Of a DNA stretch of 64,000 nucleotides, positions 35,301 to 43,677 are shown piece by piece (position 1 is the stretch's first letter; the number at the start of each line of letters is the position of its first letter). A program made the position numbers and the translations under genes. Under the pieces are notes generated by a model. It saw only the letters and a list, made by a program, of their open reading frames with translations. It was not told where the DNA came from and ran no database searches. Source of the stretch: Pseudobacter sp. GTDB lineage: Bacteria; Bacteroidota; Bacteroidia; Chitinophagales; Chitinophagaceae. The stretch covers positions 434,001 to 498,000 of the forward strand of contig JAFIGX010000003.1 in assembly GCA_017849455.1 (NCBI GenBank), written 5' to 3'.

Positions 35301-36565
35301 CCATACACCCGTGGAAGGTCATTGATCATGGAATGATATTCGGCCAGATCATTCCTGTAAATACCTTTGGGAACAGGCATATCGAGATTGGGGAATGGCT
35401 GACTGTACAATATCTTTCCTGCAAACGAAAAATTGAGGCTGAACAGGTCCTTGAATTTTTTTTCATTCACCTGCACCGGCATACCATTCCGGGTGAAGCG
35501 GAAACCTGAGCAGTCCAGTGAGAATTCAGGCACATGGTCTTTTTCCAGCCTGTATTTCCAGTTGCATTCCTCCTCCCTTTTTTTGAAGCCATCGCAGGAT
35601 TTCAGGCTTAGCTTGCGGACCGACCGCACTCCCTCCACCGCGAACAACGCATTGTACACATCGGAGATATGGACCTCTTTCCTGAATGGAAGCGCTTCCA
35701 GCTCTTCCGTATCCACAAAGCCGTGGCTCTCGGGCAGGTAAGGGCGTCCGGCAAATATTTCTTCGATGGGTTTATTTTTTTGAAGCAGTTCCGGAAGCGT
35801 ATAAAATTTCGGATCAGGTGAGAAGAAGGTTTTCAACGCTTCTATGATCCGCGGATAGATCTTCTCTGCATCGGCATCCGGTTCCAGTTCAATATCTGCA
35901 CATACCCCGATCCTTTCCTTGCATAATACCTGTATGGACACAAAATCTTCGCAAAGATTACGATGGGCCATCAGCACGGAACGCACTTTTTCTACAATGG
36001 CATCGATCGCCTCTTCTTCTTTTTTGGTCTTCTTTTCATACGGGCCTTTGTACAATTCTATGTATACTTTATAAAGACCGTTGAGGAAAGCCCTGCATAC
36101 CTCATTTCCGCAATCGCGTACCACCGGGTCACGATAGGGTGGGCCGACAAAAGCACCTGTCTGATCGCCACAACTGATCTCCAGCTCTGCTATTTCAAGC
36201 CAGGCATTTTTTACTTCCTGTATATCGATGAGCAGCTTTCTGAAATCGATAATGGTAACGGGGTTGCAGCTCAGGATCTGTGCCGGTGTGAAGAAATTAT
36301 CATCGGGAGTATTGTCTTGTGGTGGCCGGCTGAGAATATCCGCAATGGGCAAGGTGGTCCGATAGCCCAGGTCGATCAGCACATAGCACAATAATTCCAG
36401 CATGGTGATACCGGGATCGTGAACGTTGTGGTCTGTCCAGATCTTGCCCGACAGACCAGCCAGGTACCCGATCCCTTCCCGGCGAAGGGTATCGAAATCC
36501 AGGTAATCGGGAAATGCCGGATCATTTTTCAGGATCGATTTTGTATTGATCGTATTGTCAGACAT
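29381..36565 (-). CDS. pvc12: Giant eCIS baseplate protein (Pvc12-like) with YegP-like repeats
   Basis: A 2394-aa protein from the ATG at 36565. The N-terminus has DHNVHDPGITMLELLCYVLIDL, the hallmark of Pvc12/baseplate J-like wedge proteins. Between about residues 575 and 1820 at least a dozen degenerate modules of about 35-40 residues recur with the pattern (Y/F)xFxLxDxxGxxxxxSxxYxSxxxAxxA. Examples begin near 963, 1013, 1113, 1163, 1215, 1268, 1320, 1371, 1560, 1679 and 1722. They look like DUF1508/YegP units. A Cys-rich segment (about 1940-2200) precedes the C-terminal wedge part. This is far longer than usual Pvc12. The gene follows pvc11 with a 6-base gap. Confidence 0.85.
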   Translation of the reverse strand: MSDNTINTKSILKNDPAFPDYLDFDTLRREGIGYLAGLSGKIWTDHNVHDPGITMLELLCYVLIDLGYRTTLPIADILSRPPQDNTPDDNFFTPAQILSCNPVTIIDFRKLLIDIQEVKNAWLEIAELEISCGDQTGAFVGPPYRDPVVRDCGNEVCRAFLNGLYKVYIELYKGPYEKKTKKEEEAIDAIVEKVRSVLMAHRNLCEDFVSIQVLCKERIGVCADIELEPDADAEKIYPRIIEALKTFFSPDPKFYTLPELLQKNKPIEEIFAGRPYLPESHGFVDTEELEALPFRKEVHISDVYNALFAVEGVRSVRKLSLKSCDGFKKREEECNWKYRLEKDHVPEFSLDCSGFRFTRNGMPVQVNEKKFKDLFSLNFSFAGKILYSQPFPNLDMPVPKGIYRNDLAEYHSMINDLPRVYGVSEGGLPDSAPKARKAQALQLQGFLLFFDQLLANYLAQLSHIRNLFALKSDQDQQTYFVNKPLDVPGIKQLLRFGDGTDTEIAVGKQGSIQARPVEKSLLEEAAKNNELWKIDPDNTDPISFLTVADRDTRICQAMEDLQNRNFTIHTVYHSNTDCWSFYIYTFSDELAFLGTGSYGTEQEAVTAAANACYVGGFRENYRKYIVPKDKKGKGGPLSPDPRFSFNIELNMAGYFTYLQQIVEDKSLYLERRNTFLDHLLARFAESFTDFALLSYNTLQGQELTIREIQQKEKFLSGYDLISRNRGKAFDYKKNGWNNNNISGYEHRVQALTGMEDLTRHSLCHFELNQYAQQFYWTLPVTDAEAQTFRSPVFFDSAAEAKANLQAFIEALKVEGNYTVVHDPVHDANEIVVLHNNDKVIFPSKIATTEEANNYRQLLYRAFSGNPLPEKDIFVSHEIYKAELKDVEGKVRKRAVQPADTAAKALSAAKPIIKNINGADWENVNEKEKPTEQLDLRTDRSNPRRLIDITRFNKEINPCPDEYRWYLDNEQGELLLKSQHTYPSQQAAIESMAAELTSTPVNSASFKTREQEQYHFFDLLSTDGSVIATSPSFENDEERKKAMDWLEAFCNREKTDRQYTYALKEASRWRVQFGDALVFESVPLLADPENAINTWRKDKAYFRSLTNYVSGNDHILYINDEKGNHVSRFVTTTAQTREEIFNIVQDALTKNEFRVTTVKMETGYGFRVRDAKDNVLLSGYEVYDSRGAAFNAMLRAFEKASQESMYLKSGDDGNRAFTFLLKEDDDNFLAEHPVIYDSPSERDSRFAETLGFFKGHGMPGKAVKDPVQYTFTISKDSKQLFISEQKFRSKRDADEATNQILLLAALPGNWQLTRDSEKDPFEVRLVTGGQWYATAPEKFNTPALAASVRDRIIATIQPAIYTLDATPFPDKWQFHYYLGLDPASYTRSTSNTDYNSEAEAIEAYKKLSVDLGGMQVQKTGTELQLSPKQKGSNQILTSTIIRNQEQPAITPDEQKQVSGQLSVNQRLRKLIAPESDKELDKLVKMDDLTQQGTWVYRLVKKDGFFAWHRECDPNRGGLDPTQQIKELYEALRNPLHYLEICQGGDITCVRKDPSTRNISYHYEVKARNLYYDPVSKEEVVLFKSCVGYSSVEEAEKAFTSNYLTILKRASKAIHYGIGQYISLTPQFIKPEQVKLNAGQPVVYMPTKTIDHFGGEAQAIAMLVELAKSYPVRLSGRDHYRFSLYDYQEKRSYFVGAQQYDSAAAAMQAFYFLLVLKKNRQNYYWYCDKDTGRKFIVLKEVLAENYGRFHKPEEAWAGIDQFIGTTQTEQSFHLYVNNSDCCYSFFVACKSKLIHPCTYDTIPLRDKAARKLRETFANYQLPPLPVLTLDSSGSWYDVMYNGKFVTKLAANLENEKQGDGCYGPLLDLLELVQQKPEPSFNKKDQQYVFQDKDDRILAYLEKGRTKEEWIKALVDLALRFPLFRKDDAFYFRLPYLPANGEWTVDASLHDDCGCGGKKPDDNQDCHIAWIGGCYTTCREALDAYLATAKQLQNEKNYRFVFDCTCGKYRIEWIEEKDIIAVNPQCYTTPEMVCAAVERAKALINDEGIFVVEHILLRPHCPEDCHCLLPASPDPHCCFTWPLEKDPCLETKPPICFTPGADPYSFIATVVLPAWPRRFRDKANRKLVETILYREAPAHVLLRVLWLSPKDLCTFETLYRSWTRWLANKKDACSEGFDPCVFIRFLFNSRLSCWEPGTWCGPCLQPGVQDNPCGLLEEADPKCVLTVGDVYGWEALDCCDDNPRLPVPGTLEKERVKLIRKRNAQYKKQLDTIAEALPRNKVIGQAVSYIAGNTADETKMLQITNALTKNMAAGSSPDQKKLFSEALNTVMSFYLDRTLLDQYDPDKLSEVKRNIRKASFTASGGAAALQAWNTADLGSFVHPKAALALTNLVNMKK

Positions 36566-36571
36566 AATCAA

Positions 36572-39500
36572 TTACGGTATTGGCTGTGTTGGCACTATTG
36601 GTTTGCAGGCGACCGGTGATACTTCATACCGGTGAATACAGCTTTCCTGTTCATTCTCCCAGTTCTCACAATCCTTGTCGGGAATGCAAACATCTATTTC
36701 TCCACCGATCAGGATAGAGCGTGGCGTCAATGGACAGATCTGGTTCACGGTAGTCAGCGCTGGATTTTTGTCGCAGTCATTCTCCAGCATCATTTTCAGG
36801 CAAAGGATATAGTCTACATAATCGAGCGATTCGATGAACCGTACCAGGTCCGACCGGTTCACACACTGACCGAACCGCAGCTTATCATATTCACCAATGG
36901 CCCAGGGCGCCAGGAAGAGACGGATATCGTTTTCCAGTTTGTGCCTATAATAATTTTTGTCCTTTCCTTTTACCAATTGCACTTCCAGGCAGATATCGAT
37001 CTTTTCGTAACGCGGGTTCATGACCCTGATCCGTGCAAAAGGAGTAGTTCTTTTATGAAGGAATGCAGTGATCTTTTCCAGCAGGCTCACCGGCGCTTTA
37101 GGCTCGAAAGACTGCCCGGCTTTCAATTGTTTGAGGTCTGGGATAACGGCCACCAGCACATACCCCGGGGCCACGTTCACATCATAGAGGTATTGACGAG
37201 CATCTAATGCAAAATCGTGGTTGATACATTTCACTTTGAACAATTGCGGAAATGCATCGAGCACGAGCCGCTCATAATCGAATTTCTGAATGGCGCGTCC
37301 TTTATGATGCAACCACTCACTGACCCTCGTATAATAATATCCCGAAGCCTCCGGCTCACGGCCTCCAAATGATTCATAAGGCTGCGCCACTTTTTTTACA
37401 TTGGCATCCGCTTCTTTCAGCTTCGACAGCTTATTGGCTTCCAGCGGACCACTCAACCTCGACAGATCATTTTGCGCATCAGGAATGAATGTAGCGCGGA
37501 TGGCCTGTGTATGGATACCGATCGTTTCACTCACGGCCTCCACGCTCCTGATCGCTGAAGCCCTGATCCAGTGCAGCTCTTTGGGCATGATGGTATTGCC
37601 GGTGGAGATATTTCCAGGCATGGAGAATTTGATGATGCCCGATGTGGTGAGCCCATTGGTGTCATCGCTTAGCACTTCGAACCCCTGCCGCAATTCTTTC
37701 CATTCATTGTTCATGAGATAATGCCAGTGCAGTTCCGCGATACCTGCTTCCGAGTTGGCCGTTGCTTCCGCCATCTGGAAGAGGATATTGACGGTATCAT
37801 TGGGCACGAGGTCTTTCAGCCCGATGAATAAACTGCCCTGTTCGCAATAAGTAGGGATAAGTGTTGGTTGCCCTTCGATCTCCTCTGCCTTGTAAGTGTT
37901 CTCATAAGGATACAAATGGATGAGATCAATATCTGTGATCGGTGCGCTCGCTGCATAATCGAGCGCCATATTTTTGATGGTAGGTGTCCAGGGAGCATTG
38001 GGGATCACTACCCCTTTGTCTTTAAGTTCCTTTATTACATCATGTTGGGTCCTCAGCCATTCCAGTATCTTATGGATCCTGTCGTAATAAAATGAATTGT
38101 CCTGGTTCAAGGTATTCGCCGGAGTTGTCGTGAACAATGGCGGGTCATTGGGAGCAATGGTAGTGGGATCATCTACCGTAAAGACCAGGTCCCATAATTT
38201 TTTAATATCTGCATTATTCCTGTTACCTGTGTTTGCTACTGTAAGAATGTTCAGGATGATCTTTTTGCTGTTATCATCGAGGCTGAATCCCGGTGGGTTG
38301 ATGGCCTGCTCATACTTTTCGAACAGCTCATTCAGGATCACCGGAATATTCAGTGTTTTGAATACAGGGGTAGTTCCATTGAGGGTTACACCGAAGTAAA
38401 CAGCACCATCCACTATCTCGGGCAGTTTCCCCAATGCCGCCATTTGCCGGGCAAGCACATAGGCATATTTCTCATGTTGAAAATCCTGGCATTTCAATGT
38501 AAGCCGGATGAAATTTTGCCGACTGTTCACCTCATACCTTTTCACGCCGTTGTAAGCAAAGGGTTCCTGCGGATAACCAAGCCCTGTACCGGAAAAATCA
38601 GTGGTCCTGCTGACCCTGAACTGATGCGTATATTCCTTATCGATATCGCAGAATAAACCTCCCGGTGTAAGCTGGAATAACTGACATTGGGGTGCTCCTG
38701 CATGATCGCAGTCCTCAAGGTATTTCCACTGATTCCACGTACCATCCTGCAGCACCGCCAGTTGCATCCTGAACTTCGCGTCTTCCACCACATTGACCTG
38801 TTTCTTTGCCTTGATGAAGAAATCCTGGTATCCATTATAATAGGTTTCCCAGGGTTTTCCATGCAATGGGTCCGGCGCCGGGGGAGAGTAGGTAGGCAGA
38901 TCTTTCCAGTTGATATTGATAGCGATGTCGGACCATTTCTTCAGGAAGATCTCTTCTGAACCGATATAGAAATTCGAATTTATTTTAGGGCGTGTACCGA
39001 AGGGAAAGATCAGGCCGTTGATATCCATCACATTTTCATCGTTCTGTACAATGAAATTTTTCAGGCCGCATACTTTCACATCGATCCTGGTGGTATTGGG
39101 CTTATCACCCTGCACAATGGTAAGGTTCCTGAAGAACTGGTACAACGAGATCGCCTGCTTCTTTTCCTTCGGGCATTTCTCGAAGCAACATTTTTCATCA
39201 GGCGCTGGTCCCGTAGCCGGCATATAATCGATCCTGACCTCATTGTCCAGTTCGATCTTCACTACCGGCAATTTTGTATTCAACTCTTCTTTCAGCTTAT
39301 CCTTATCAAAAAAAGTGATCGCGGGTTTGTCGGGGGTGATCTCAGTTTCTATGGTAAGCACGTATTTACCATTGATCAGTGCAATGCCGATCTTGTTGAT
39401 GAGTGGTTCGAGCCAGGCATCCTTCCCACTATAGGCCACCTTGAATACACGATGATCTTTGAAGAGCTGTTGAAGGATGGCCTGTTCATTGGCAGAGATA

Positions 39501-41122
39501 CTATTGAAGAACCGGGTATTCCAATCCTGTTTGGTGAGCTGCACTTTGTTTTTGCGGAGGACCGGTTCACCGGAACAGCAGCTATTTTTGGGGATCTCCG
39601 GAAGAAGCCCATATAACTGCTGGATCGTGGCTTCGCCTATCCCTTTGGTGGCTGCTTCCAGGATGAGTTTTTTGGTAACGATGATATAAGTTTCATCGAT
39701 GGCTGATTGAAGCGCTCCAAAAAATGTTTGGATCACCGGTGTTTCATTGGTGAGCATGCAATCGGTATTGATACTGCAAGAAAGCGTGAACGTCACTTTC
39801 CTGGTCCCTTCATTCAGCAGGAGTACGGGTGAAGATAACACAAATCCAATTCGCGCATAGGGATATGGTTTAGGAAAATTTTCTCCTGTTTCAATGAATT
39901 TACTGTACTGTGCGCCCAGGGTAGGCCAGTTCTTCGGATCACTATCCTTGAATTCCTCTTTGATGCCGTCTGCTTTATTGGCGGCCGGGGCGGCATATAC
40001 GCCTTCCACCAGCCGGAGATGGATATCATCATTGGCCGGTTCGGTATTCAGGAATAAAGTGCGGAGGTCTGTTGCCTGCGCTTTGTTCACCACGATCTCA
40101 TCATCGGTGGCGAAAAAGATCTCGGAACCGTTGATGTCCTTGCCGTCTTTGAGCACTATTCCTTTGGTCAGCAGGTAGTCGTTCCACTGTTTCTGGATCT
40201 CGAAAACGATATGTGCTTTATCGGCCGTAGCGGGGCGGGGCCCTATCCGCAGCACATCTTTGAAGAAGAAATCGAGGTGCTTGCGGGAATATCCATTGAG
40301 ATCATCCTGCAGGTGCCTGAAGAGTTTCAGGAAAGCGAAGAGCAATGCAAGATGAGGAGGATGTTTTTGTTTGAGTTCTTCTTTCAATGGAGAGAGACTG
40401 TCTTCTATGCTGTCTCCCGCCACGGAAGCCAGCAGCCTGATGGCTTCGGTGAAAGCCGGCCAGATGGCAGTGAGTGAACCGATCAGTCCGAGCAAGCGTT
40501 CCCGGTGTCCGTACAGGGGCCTTTGACCGTCCTTTCTCCATTCGCAATACTGAAGGCTTGACTGGTCGATCTTCCACACATCATTGCTGAACAGGCTGGT
40601 GAAATCGATGGGAACCATGCAATCTTCATAAACAGCCGCTTTGGTCAATAATATGAAATTGGTGACGGGTTCGCTCAACCTGTCCTGGATCAAACTTTGC
40701 AGGATGTTTTCGAATGGAAGGCCCGTGCCTTTTACGACCAGGTGCCAGGCATTGATGCGATAAATAGTAGTATAGTAAAAATAATAGACCAGGAGCTGAA
40801 GGCCGGGCTTGCCGGGCCTTTTGAGGAACATCGACCGGTAGAGATCGAATTTTTCATTGACCGCTGGCACATTGTATTTGCTGATAGATGCCAGTGTGAA
40901 TGGAATGCTTTTGCTGAAGAATGGCTGCCAGTCGCTCACGGTCATCTCCTCATCATAAAAATTGATATGGCGCGATAACTGCATGAAACAATCCAGCAAA
41001 TCCGCCATGCTGCGCCCATCTACGGGCGGCGCGGTCTTTTCGAGCGACTGGAGCGTGCGCTGCGACTGGCTGATGCCGGGATCTTGCTGGAAGGGATGTA
41101 CTATGTTCTTACAATCACCCAT
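36572..41122 (-). CDS. pvc11: eCIS baseplate wedge protein (Pvc11-like)
   Basis: A 1516-aa protein from the ATG at 41122; the TTG at 41131 is a less likely start. The C-terminal 300 residues have the gpJ/gp6-type wedge pattern (a GREPEASGYYYTRVSEWL-like stretch, RAIQKFDYERLVLDAFPQ, NPRYEKIDICLEVQLV, LRFGQCVNRSDLVRFIESLDYV). Position between the gp25-like Pvc9 and Pvc12 supports Pvc11. The N-terminal half is expanded and includes VFEIQKQWNDYLLTKGIVLKDGKD, typical of Bacteroidota eCIS wedge proteins. It is part of the heteromeric baseplate ring around the spike. Confidence 0.82.
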   Translation of the reverse strand: MGDCKNIVHPFQQDPGISQSQRTLQSLEKTAPPVDGRSMADLLDCFMQLSRHINFYDEEMTVSDWQPFFSKSIPFTLASISKYNVPAVNEKFDLYRSMFLKRPGKPGLQLLVYYFYYTTIYRINAWHLVVKGTGLPFENILQSLIQDRLSEPVTNFILLTKAAVYEDCMVPIDFTSLFSNDVWKIDQSSLQYCEWRKDGQRPLYGHRERLLGLIGSLTAIWPAFTEAIRLLASVAGDSIEDSLSPLKEELKQKHPPHLALLFAFLKLFRHLQDDLNGYSRKHLDFFFKDVLRIGPRPATADKAHIVFEIQKQWNDYLLTKGIVLKDGKDINGSEIFFATDDEIVVNKAQATDLRTLFLNTEPANDDIHLRLVEGVYAAPAANKADGIKEEFKDSDPKNWPTLGAQYSKFIETGENFPKPYPYARIGFVLSSPVLLLNEGTRKVTFTLSCSINTDCMLTNETPVIQTFFGALQSAIDETYIIVTKKLILEAATKGIGEATIQQLYGLLPEIPKNSCCSGEPVLRKNKVQLTKQDWNTRFFNSISANEQAILQQLFKDHRVFKVAYSGKDAWLEPLINKIGIALINGKYVLTIETEITPDKPAITFFDKDKLKEELNTKLPVVKIELDNEVRIDYMPATGPAPDEKCCFEKCPKEKKQAISLYQFFRNLTIVQGDKPNTTRIDVKVCGLKNFIVQNDENVMDINGLIFPFGTRPKINSNFYIGSEEIFLKKWSDIAININWKDLPTYSPPAPDPLHGKPWETYYNGYQDFFIKAKKQVNVVEDAKFRMQLAVLQDGTWNQWKYLEDCDHAGAPQCQLFQLTPGGLFCDIDKEYTHQFRVSRTTDFSGTGLGYPQEPFAYNGVKRYEVNSRQNFIRLTLKCQDFQHEKYAYVLARQMAALGKLPEIVDGAVYFGVTLNGTTPVFKTLNIPVILNELFEKYEQAINPPGFSLDDNSKKIILNILTVANTGNRNNADIKKLWDLVFTVDDPTTIAPNDPPLFTTTPANTLNQDNSFYYDRIHKILEWLRTQHDVIKELKDKGVVIPNAPWTPTIKNMALDYAASAPITDIDLIHLYPYENTYKAEEIEGQPTLIPTYCEQGSLFIGLKDLVPNDTVNILFQMAEATANSEAGIAELHWHYLMNNEWKELRQGFEVLSDDTNGLTTSGIIKFSMPGNISTGNTIMPKELHWIRASAIRSVEAVSETIGIHTQAIRATFIPDAQNDLSRLSGPLEANKLSKLKEADANVKKVAQPYESFGGREPEASGYYYTRVSEWLHHKGRAIQKFDYERLVLDAFPQLFKVKCINHDFALDARQYLYDVNVAPGYVLVAVIPDLKQLKAGQSFEPKAPVSLLEKITAFLHKRTTPFARIRVMNPRYEKIDICLEVQLVKGKDKNYYRHKLENDIRLFLAPWAIGEYDKLRFGQCVNRSDLVRFIESLDYVDYILCLKMMLENDCDKNPALTTVNQICPLTPRSILIGGEIDVCIPDKDCENWENEQESCIHRYEVSPVACKPIVPTQPIP

Positions 41123-41140
41123 ACTGATCAATTGTACCTT

Positions 41141-41566
41141 TTAGATAGCTTTCAATGCTTCATTTTCATAATAATCATACACGTAATTGAACCTTGAATT
41201 GGTGCCGGGGATAGAGTATTCGATCTCTATCGTGAACCGGCCTTCGATGATATCGAAAGAGTCTGCTGCCGTCACTTCTATTCTTTCCGCCAGTATCCTC
41301 GGTTCATAAAAAAGGATGGCATTTTCTACGAGATCTTTGATATACCCGATCACGGAACTGTTCAATGGCTCGAACAGGTAATCGTTGAGATTGCAACCAT
41401 AGCGCGGCTGCATCACCCGCTCACCCAAACTGGTAGACAGCAGGATGTTCAGGCTCTGGTCTATATCTTCCATATCGCTTACCATGGTCACCGTTCCTGT
41501 TTCCTTGTCGAACACAGGGGGGAAAGACCAGCCGGTACCGAGGAATGAGTTCGTTGTGTTGTTCAT
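41141..41566 (-). CDS. pvc9: gp25-like baseplate protein (Pvc9-like)
   Basis: A 141-aa protein of the GPW/gp25 family. It has FLGTGWSFPPVFD at the N-terminus, then DIDQSLNILLSTSLGERVMQP with the conserved EPR-type tail segment (YEPRILAERIEV). gp25 nucleates sheath assembly on the baseplate in T4, T6SS and eCIS. It lies 24 bases after the PAAR gene and 18 bases before pvc11. Confidence 0.92.
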   Translation of the reverse strand: MNNTTNSFLGTGWSFPPVFDKETGTVTMVSDMEDIDQSLNILLSTSLGERVMQPRYGCNLNDYLFEPLNSSVIGYIKDLVENAILFYEPRILAERIEVTAADSFDIIEGRFTIEIEYSIPGTNSRFNYVYDYYENEALKAI

Positions 41567-41590
41567 GGTATGGTCTTTTTATTCTGTCAG

Positions 41591-41884
41591 TCAGCCACCG
41601 ATCTGTACAGTCGGAAATCCCTGCACGATCACACCGCCATGTGCCGTAAGGTCGCCCTGCCTCGCTGCGGGCCTGCCTCCGATGAACACGGTGGAAGATC
41701 CCTGTACGATGGTGTCGGGTGGGCCGGTGCACACCAGCAGGTCGCCTACCACGGCCGCCGGTTGATTACCGATCAGCACTGTCGGCACACAGGCCCCTGT
41801 CACCGGGCCTCCTACATGCGGCACCGGGCCGGGATTTACCAGCGGGCAGGTATGCATATCGCCCATTCTTGCTGCTGCAGGCAT
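41591..41884 (-). CDS. pvc10: PAAR-domain spike tip (Pvc10-like)
   Basis: A 97-aa protein from the ATG at 41884 (MPAAARMGDMHTCP); an in-frame TTG at 41908 would overlap pvc8 by four bases. PAAR repeats are clear: VLIGNQPAAVVGD, VFIGGRPAARQGD and a terminal TVQIGG. His and Cys residues for metal binding at the tip are present (DMHTCP, VCTGPPD, TAHGG). It caps the VgrG-like spike encoded just upstream. The order PAAR then gp25 is reversed from the pvc9-pvc10 numbering. Confidence 0.92.
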   Translation of the reverse strand: MPAAARMGDMHTCPLVNPGPVPHVGGPVTGACVPTVLIGNQPAAVVGDLLVCTGPPDTIVQGSSTVFIGGRPAARQGDLTAHGGVIVQGFPTVQIGG

Positions 41885-41904
41885 ATTGAAATATTTTTTG
41901 ATGA

Positions 41905-43677
41905 TCAATTGATCTTCACCATAGAGCCCCTGATCTCCGTAAGGCCCTGCGATTCGAGTTTCGCAATCGCCCCTTCGATGCTCACACTGGCATCGCCTTT
42001 CACTGAAAGCGAGGATGCCTGTATCGATAGAGCAGCCCCTGCCGACAGGGTCAGGTTCACACCCGCCTTCACTTCAATATTCAGCGGGCTTTCCACTTTC
42101 ACCCCGGAAGGGTCCATAGTGATCTTATTACTGTTCTGGTCTTTTATTTCGATCTTCATACTGCTTTCATCGATGGTAATACTGTTACCACCGGGCGTAT
42201 CGATAGTAATGGTTTTCGTGTTGTCGTGAAAATGCAGGCGCATACTGCTCCGCGTTACAAATCCTTTTTCATGGTTCACATCCTGCGCGGTGATAGGGGC
42301 CGGTTTGGCGCTGCTGTTCAACATGCCGAGCACCACCGCATTCCGGGGGTCATCGTTGATGAATCCCACGATCACTTCATCATCGATCTCAGGCCTGAAA
42401 AATGCGCCGCGGTTGGAGCCGGCATCCAGACTGGCCACCCTTGTCCAGATACCCTGTGCATTTTTATCGATCACAGGTATGCGTACCAGTATGCGGTCTT
42501 CCCCGGCAGGGTCATTCTGCAATTGCACTACTTTGCCGATCTGCAACCCCTGCATGCAACCGGCCAGGCCGGCAGCAGGCATTTCATGTACATCGGGATT
42601 GCGTTTGGCGAAAGTATCGGGCTCCAGCCCGAACTGGATATGGGTATCCCAGGTACCGCCTCCCACATCATGACGCACAGCCGTTACATAGGCTTTGCCC
42701 TTAAAGCGGTCACCCACGCCCGTTAGTTTTATCGTATCGCCTGGTTTGATGCCGGAGAATCCAAAGAACTTTGCACGTCCCCTGATCTTGGCCAGCCGGC
42801 TCCGTAAGAGGGCCCCATTGGCCCAGGCCTGCAACTCTTCTTCCGGCAGATGGCCGCTATGATGCAGCTCATAATGTTGGGGGCTGATGGCATTGGCAAG
42901 ATCGTTACCGGAAATATTTCCATGTTCACCGAAAGCCACTGAAGAAGTATCTGTTTCGAATAATTGCTGGTTGCTGTAATCCCAGGAACGGGCCCGTACC
43001 GATTTGAACTGGTTGCGGGCATCCATCTCTGCTTCGAATTCGAGAATGGAGGAACCATAGTTCACCTGCAGCACTGGATCGGCCTTGGTTGTGGGTTTGG
43101 CTACTTTCACCACGCCATCGTTCACAAGCACCAGCATGCCATTGGCTTCGGCGCGCAGTTGCACGAAATCCCAGTCGGTAATATGGTGCTGCACCACTTC
43201 CTTATGTTTCAGGGTAGTGGTTTCGGTATCACTGCTCAATCCTTTGTATGATCCTACGATATCGTCGATCACTTCACTGTCGCTGATATTTTCGAAATAC
43301 TTGTTGTTACGGGTGATGGCCATTTTAATGGACTCATCCCTGCACTCGATGATCAGCTCCGTATTCCCGTTCTCCCGGATCCTGATCGCATGTTTGACCA
43401 CGATGCCTTTGAACACCTGTGTATTGGTGCCGTCGCGGCCGATCTTGATCTTTATCTTCTTTCCGGGCACGAACACATCTTCATTGCTGATGGCGAAATT
43501 GCGATCGGCCGCTTCCCCATCACGCAGTACCAGTTTGGCCGAAGGTATCCTGTTGGCTTCCTTCATTACGGAGATGGACATTACCTGGAAAGCAGGATTG
43601 ATCGCTTTCTCATCCACCAGGATGTCGAAAGTAGACACATCGTGCCGTGAAGGGTTTGGTATTACGAGCTCTTCCAT
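41905..43677 (-). CDS. pvc8: VgrG-like central spike protein (Pvc8-like)
   Basis: A 590-aa protein. The N-terminal gp27-like region (about 1-370) includes HHITDWDFVQLRAEANGMLV, the signature helix of VgrG/gpD. The gp5-like OB fold follows (about 375-450, GRVLVRIPVI-like EDRILVRIPVID and DDEVIVGFINDDPRNAVVLGML). The C-terminal beta-helix needle repeats run from SITIDESSMKIEIKDQNSNKITM to the end. The start overlaps the pvc7 stop by one base. It forms the trimeric spike on which PAAR sits. No effector extension is present. Confidence 0.93.
   Translation of the reverse strand: MEELVIPNPSRHDVSTFDILVDEKAINPAFQVMSISVMKEANRIPSAKLVLRDGEAADRNFAISNEDVFVPGKKIKIKIGRDGTNTQVFKGIVVKHAIRIRENGNTELIIECRDESIKMAITRNNKYFENISDSEVIDDIVGSYKGLSSDTETTTLKHKEVVQHHITDWDFVQLRAEANGMLVLVNDGVVKVAKPTTKADPVLQVNYGSSILEFEAEMDARNQFKSVRARSWDYSNQQLFETDTSSVAFGEHGNISGNDLANAISPQHYELHHSGHLPEEELQAWANGALLRSRLAKIRGRAKFFGFSGIKPGDTIKLTGVGDRFKGKAYVTAVRHDVGGGTWDTHIQFGLEPDTFAKRNPDVHEMPAAGLAGCMQGLQIGKVVQLQNDPAGEDRILVRIPVIDKNAQGIWTRVASLDAGSNRGAFFRPEIDDEVIVGFINDDPRNAVVLGMLNSSAKPAPITAQDVNHEKGFVTRSSMRLHFHDNTKTITIDTPGGNSITIDESSMKIEIKDQNSNKITMDPSGVKVESPLNIEVKAGVNLTLSAGAALSIQASSLSVKGDASVSIEGAIAKLESQGLTEIRGSMVKIN

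Noticed and set aside
41905..43677. Type VI secretion VgrG locus
   Set aside because: No TssB/C pair, TssJ/L/M membrane complex or ClpV is present; the neighbours are eCIS-type proteins.
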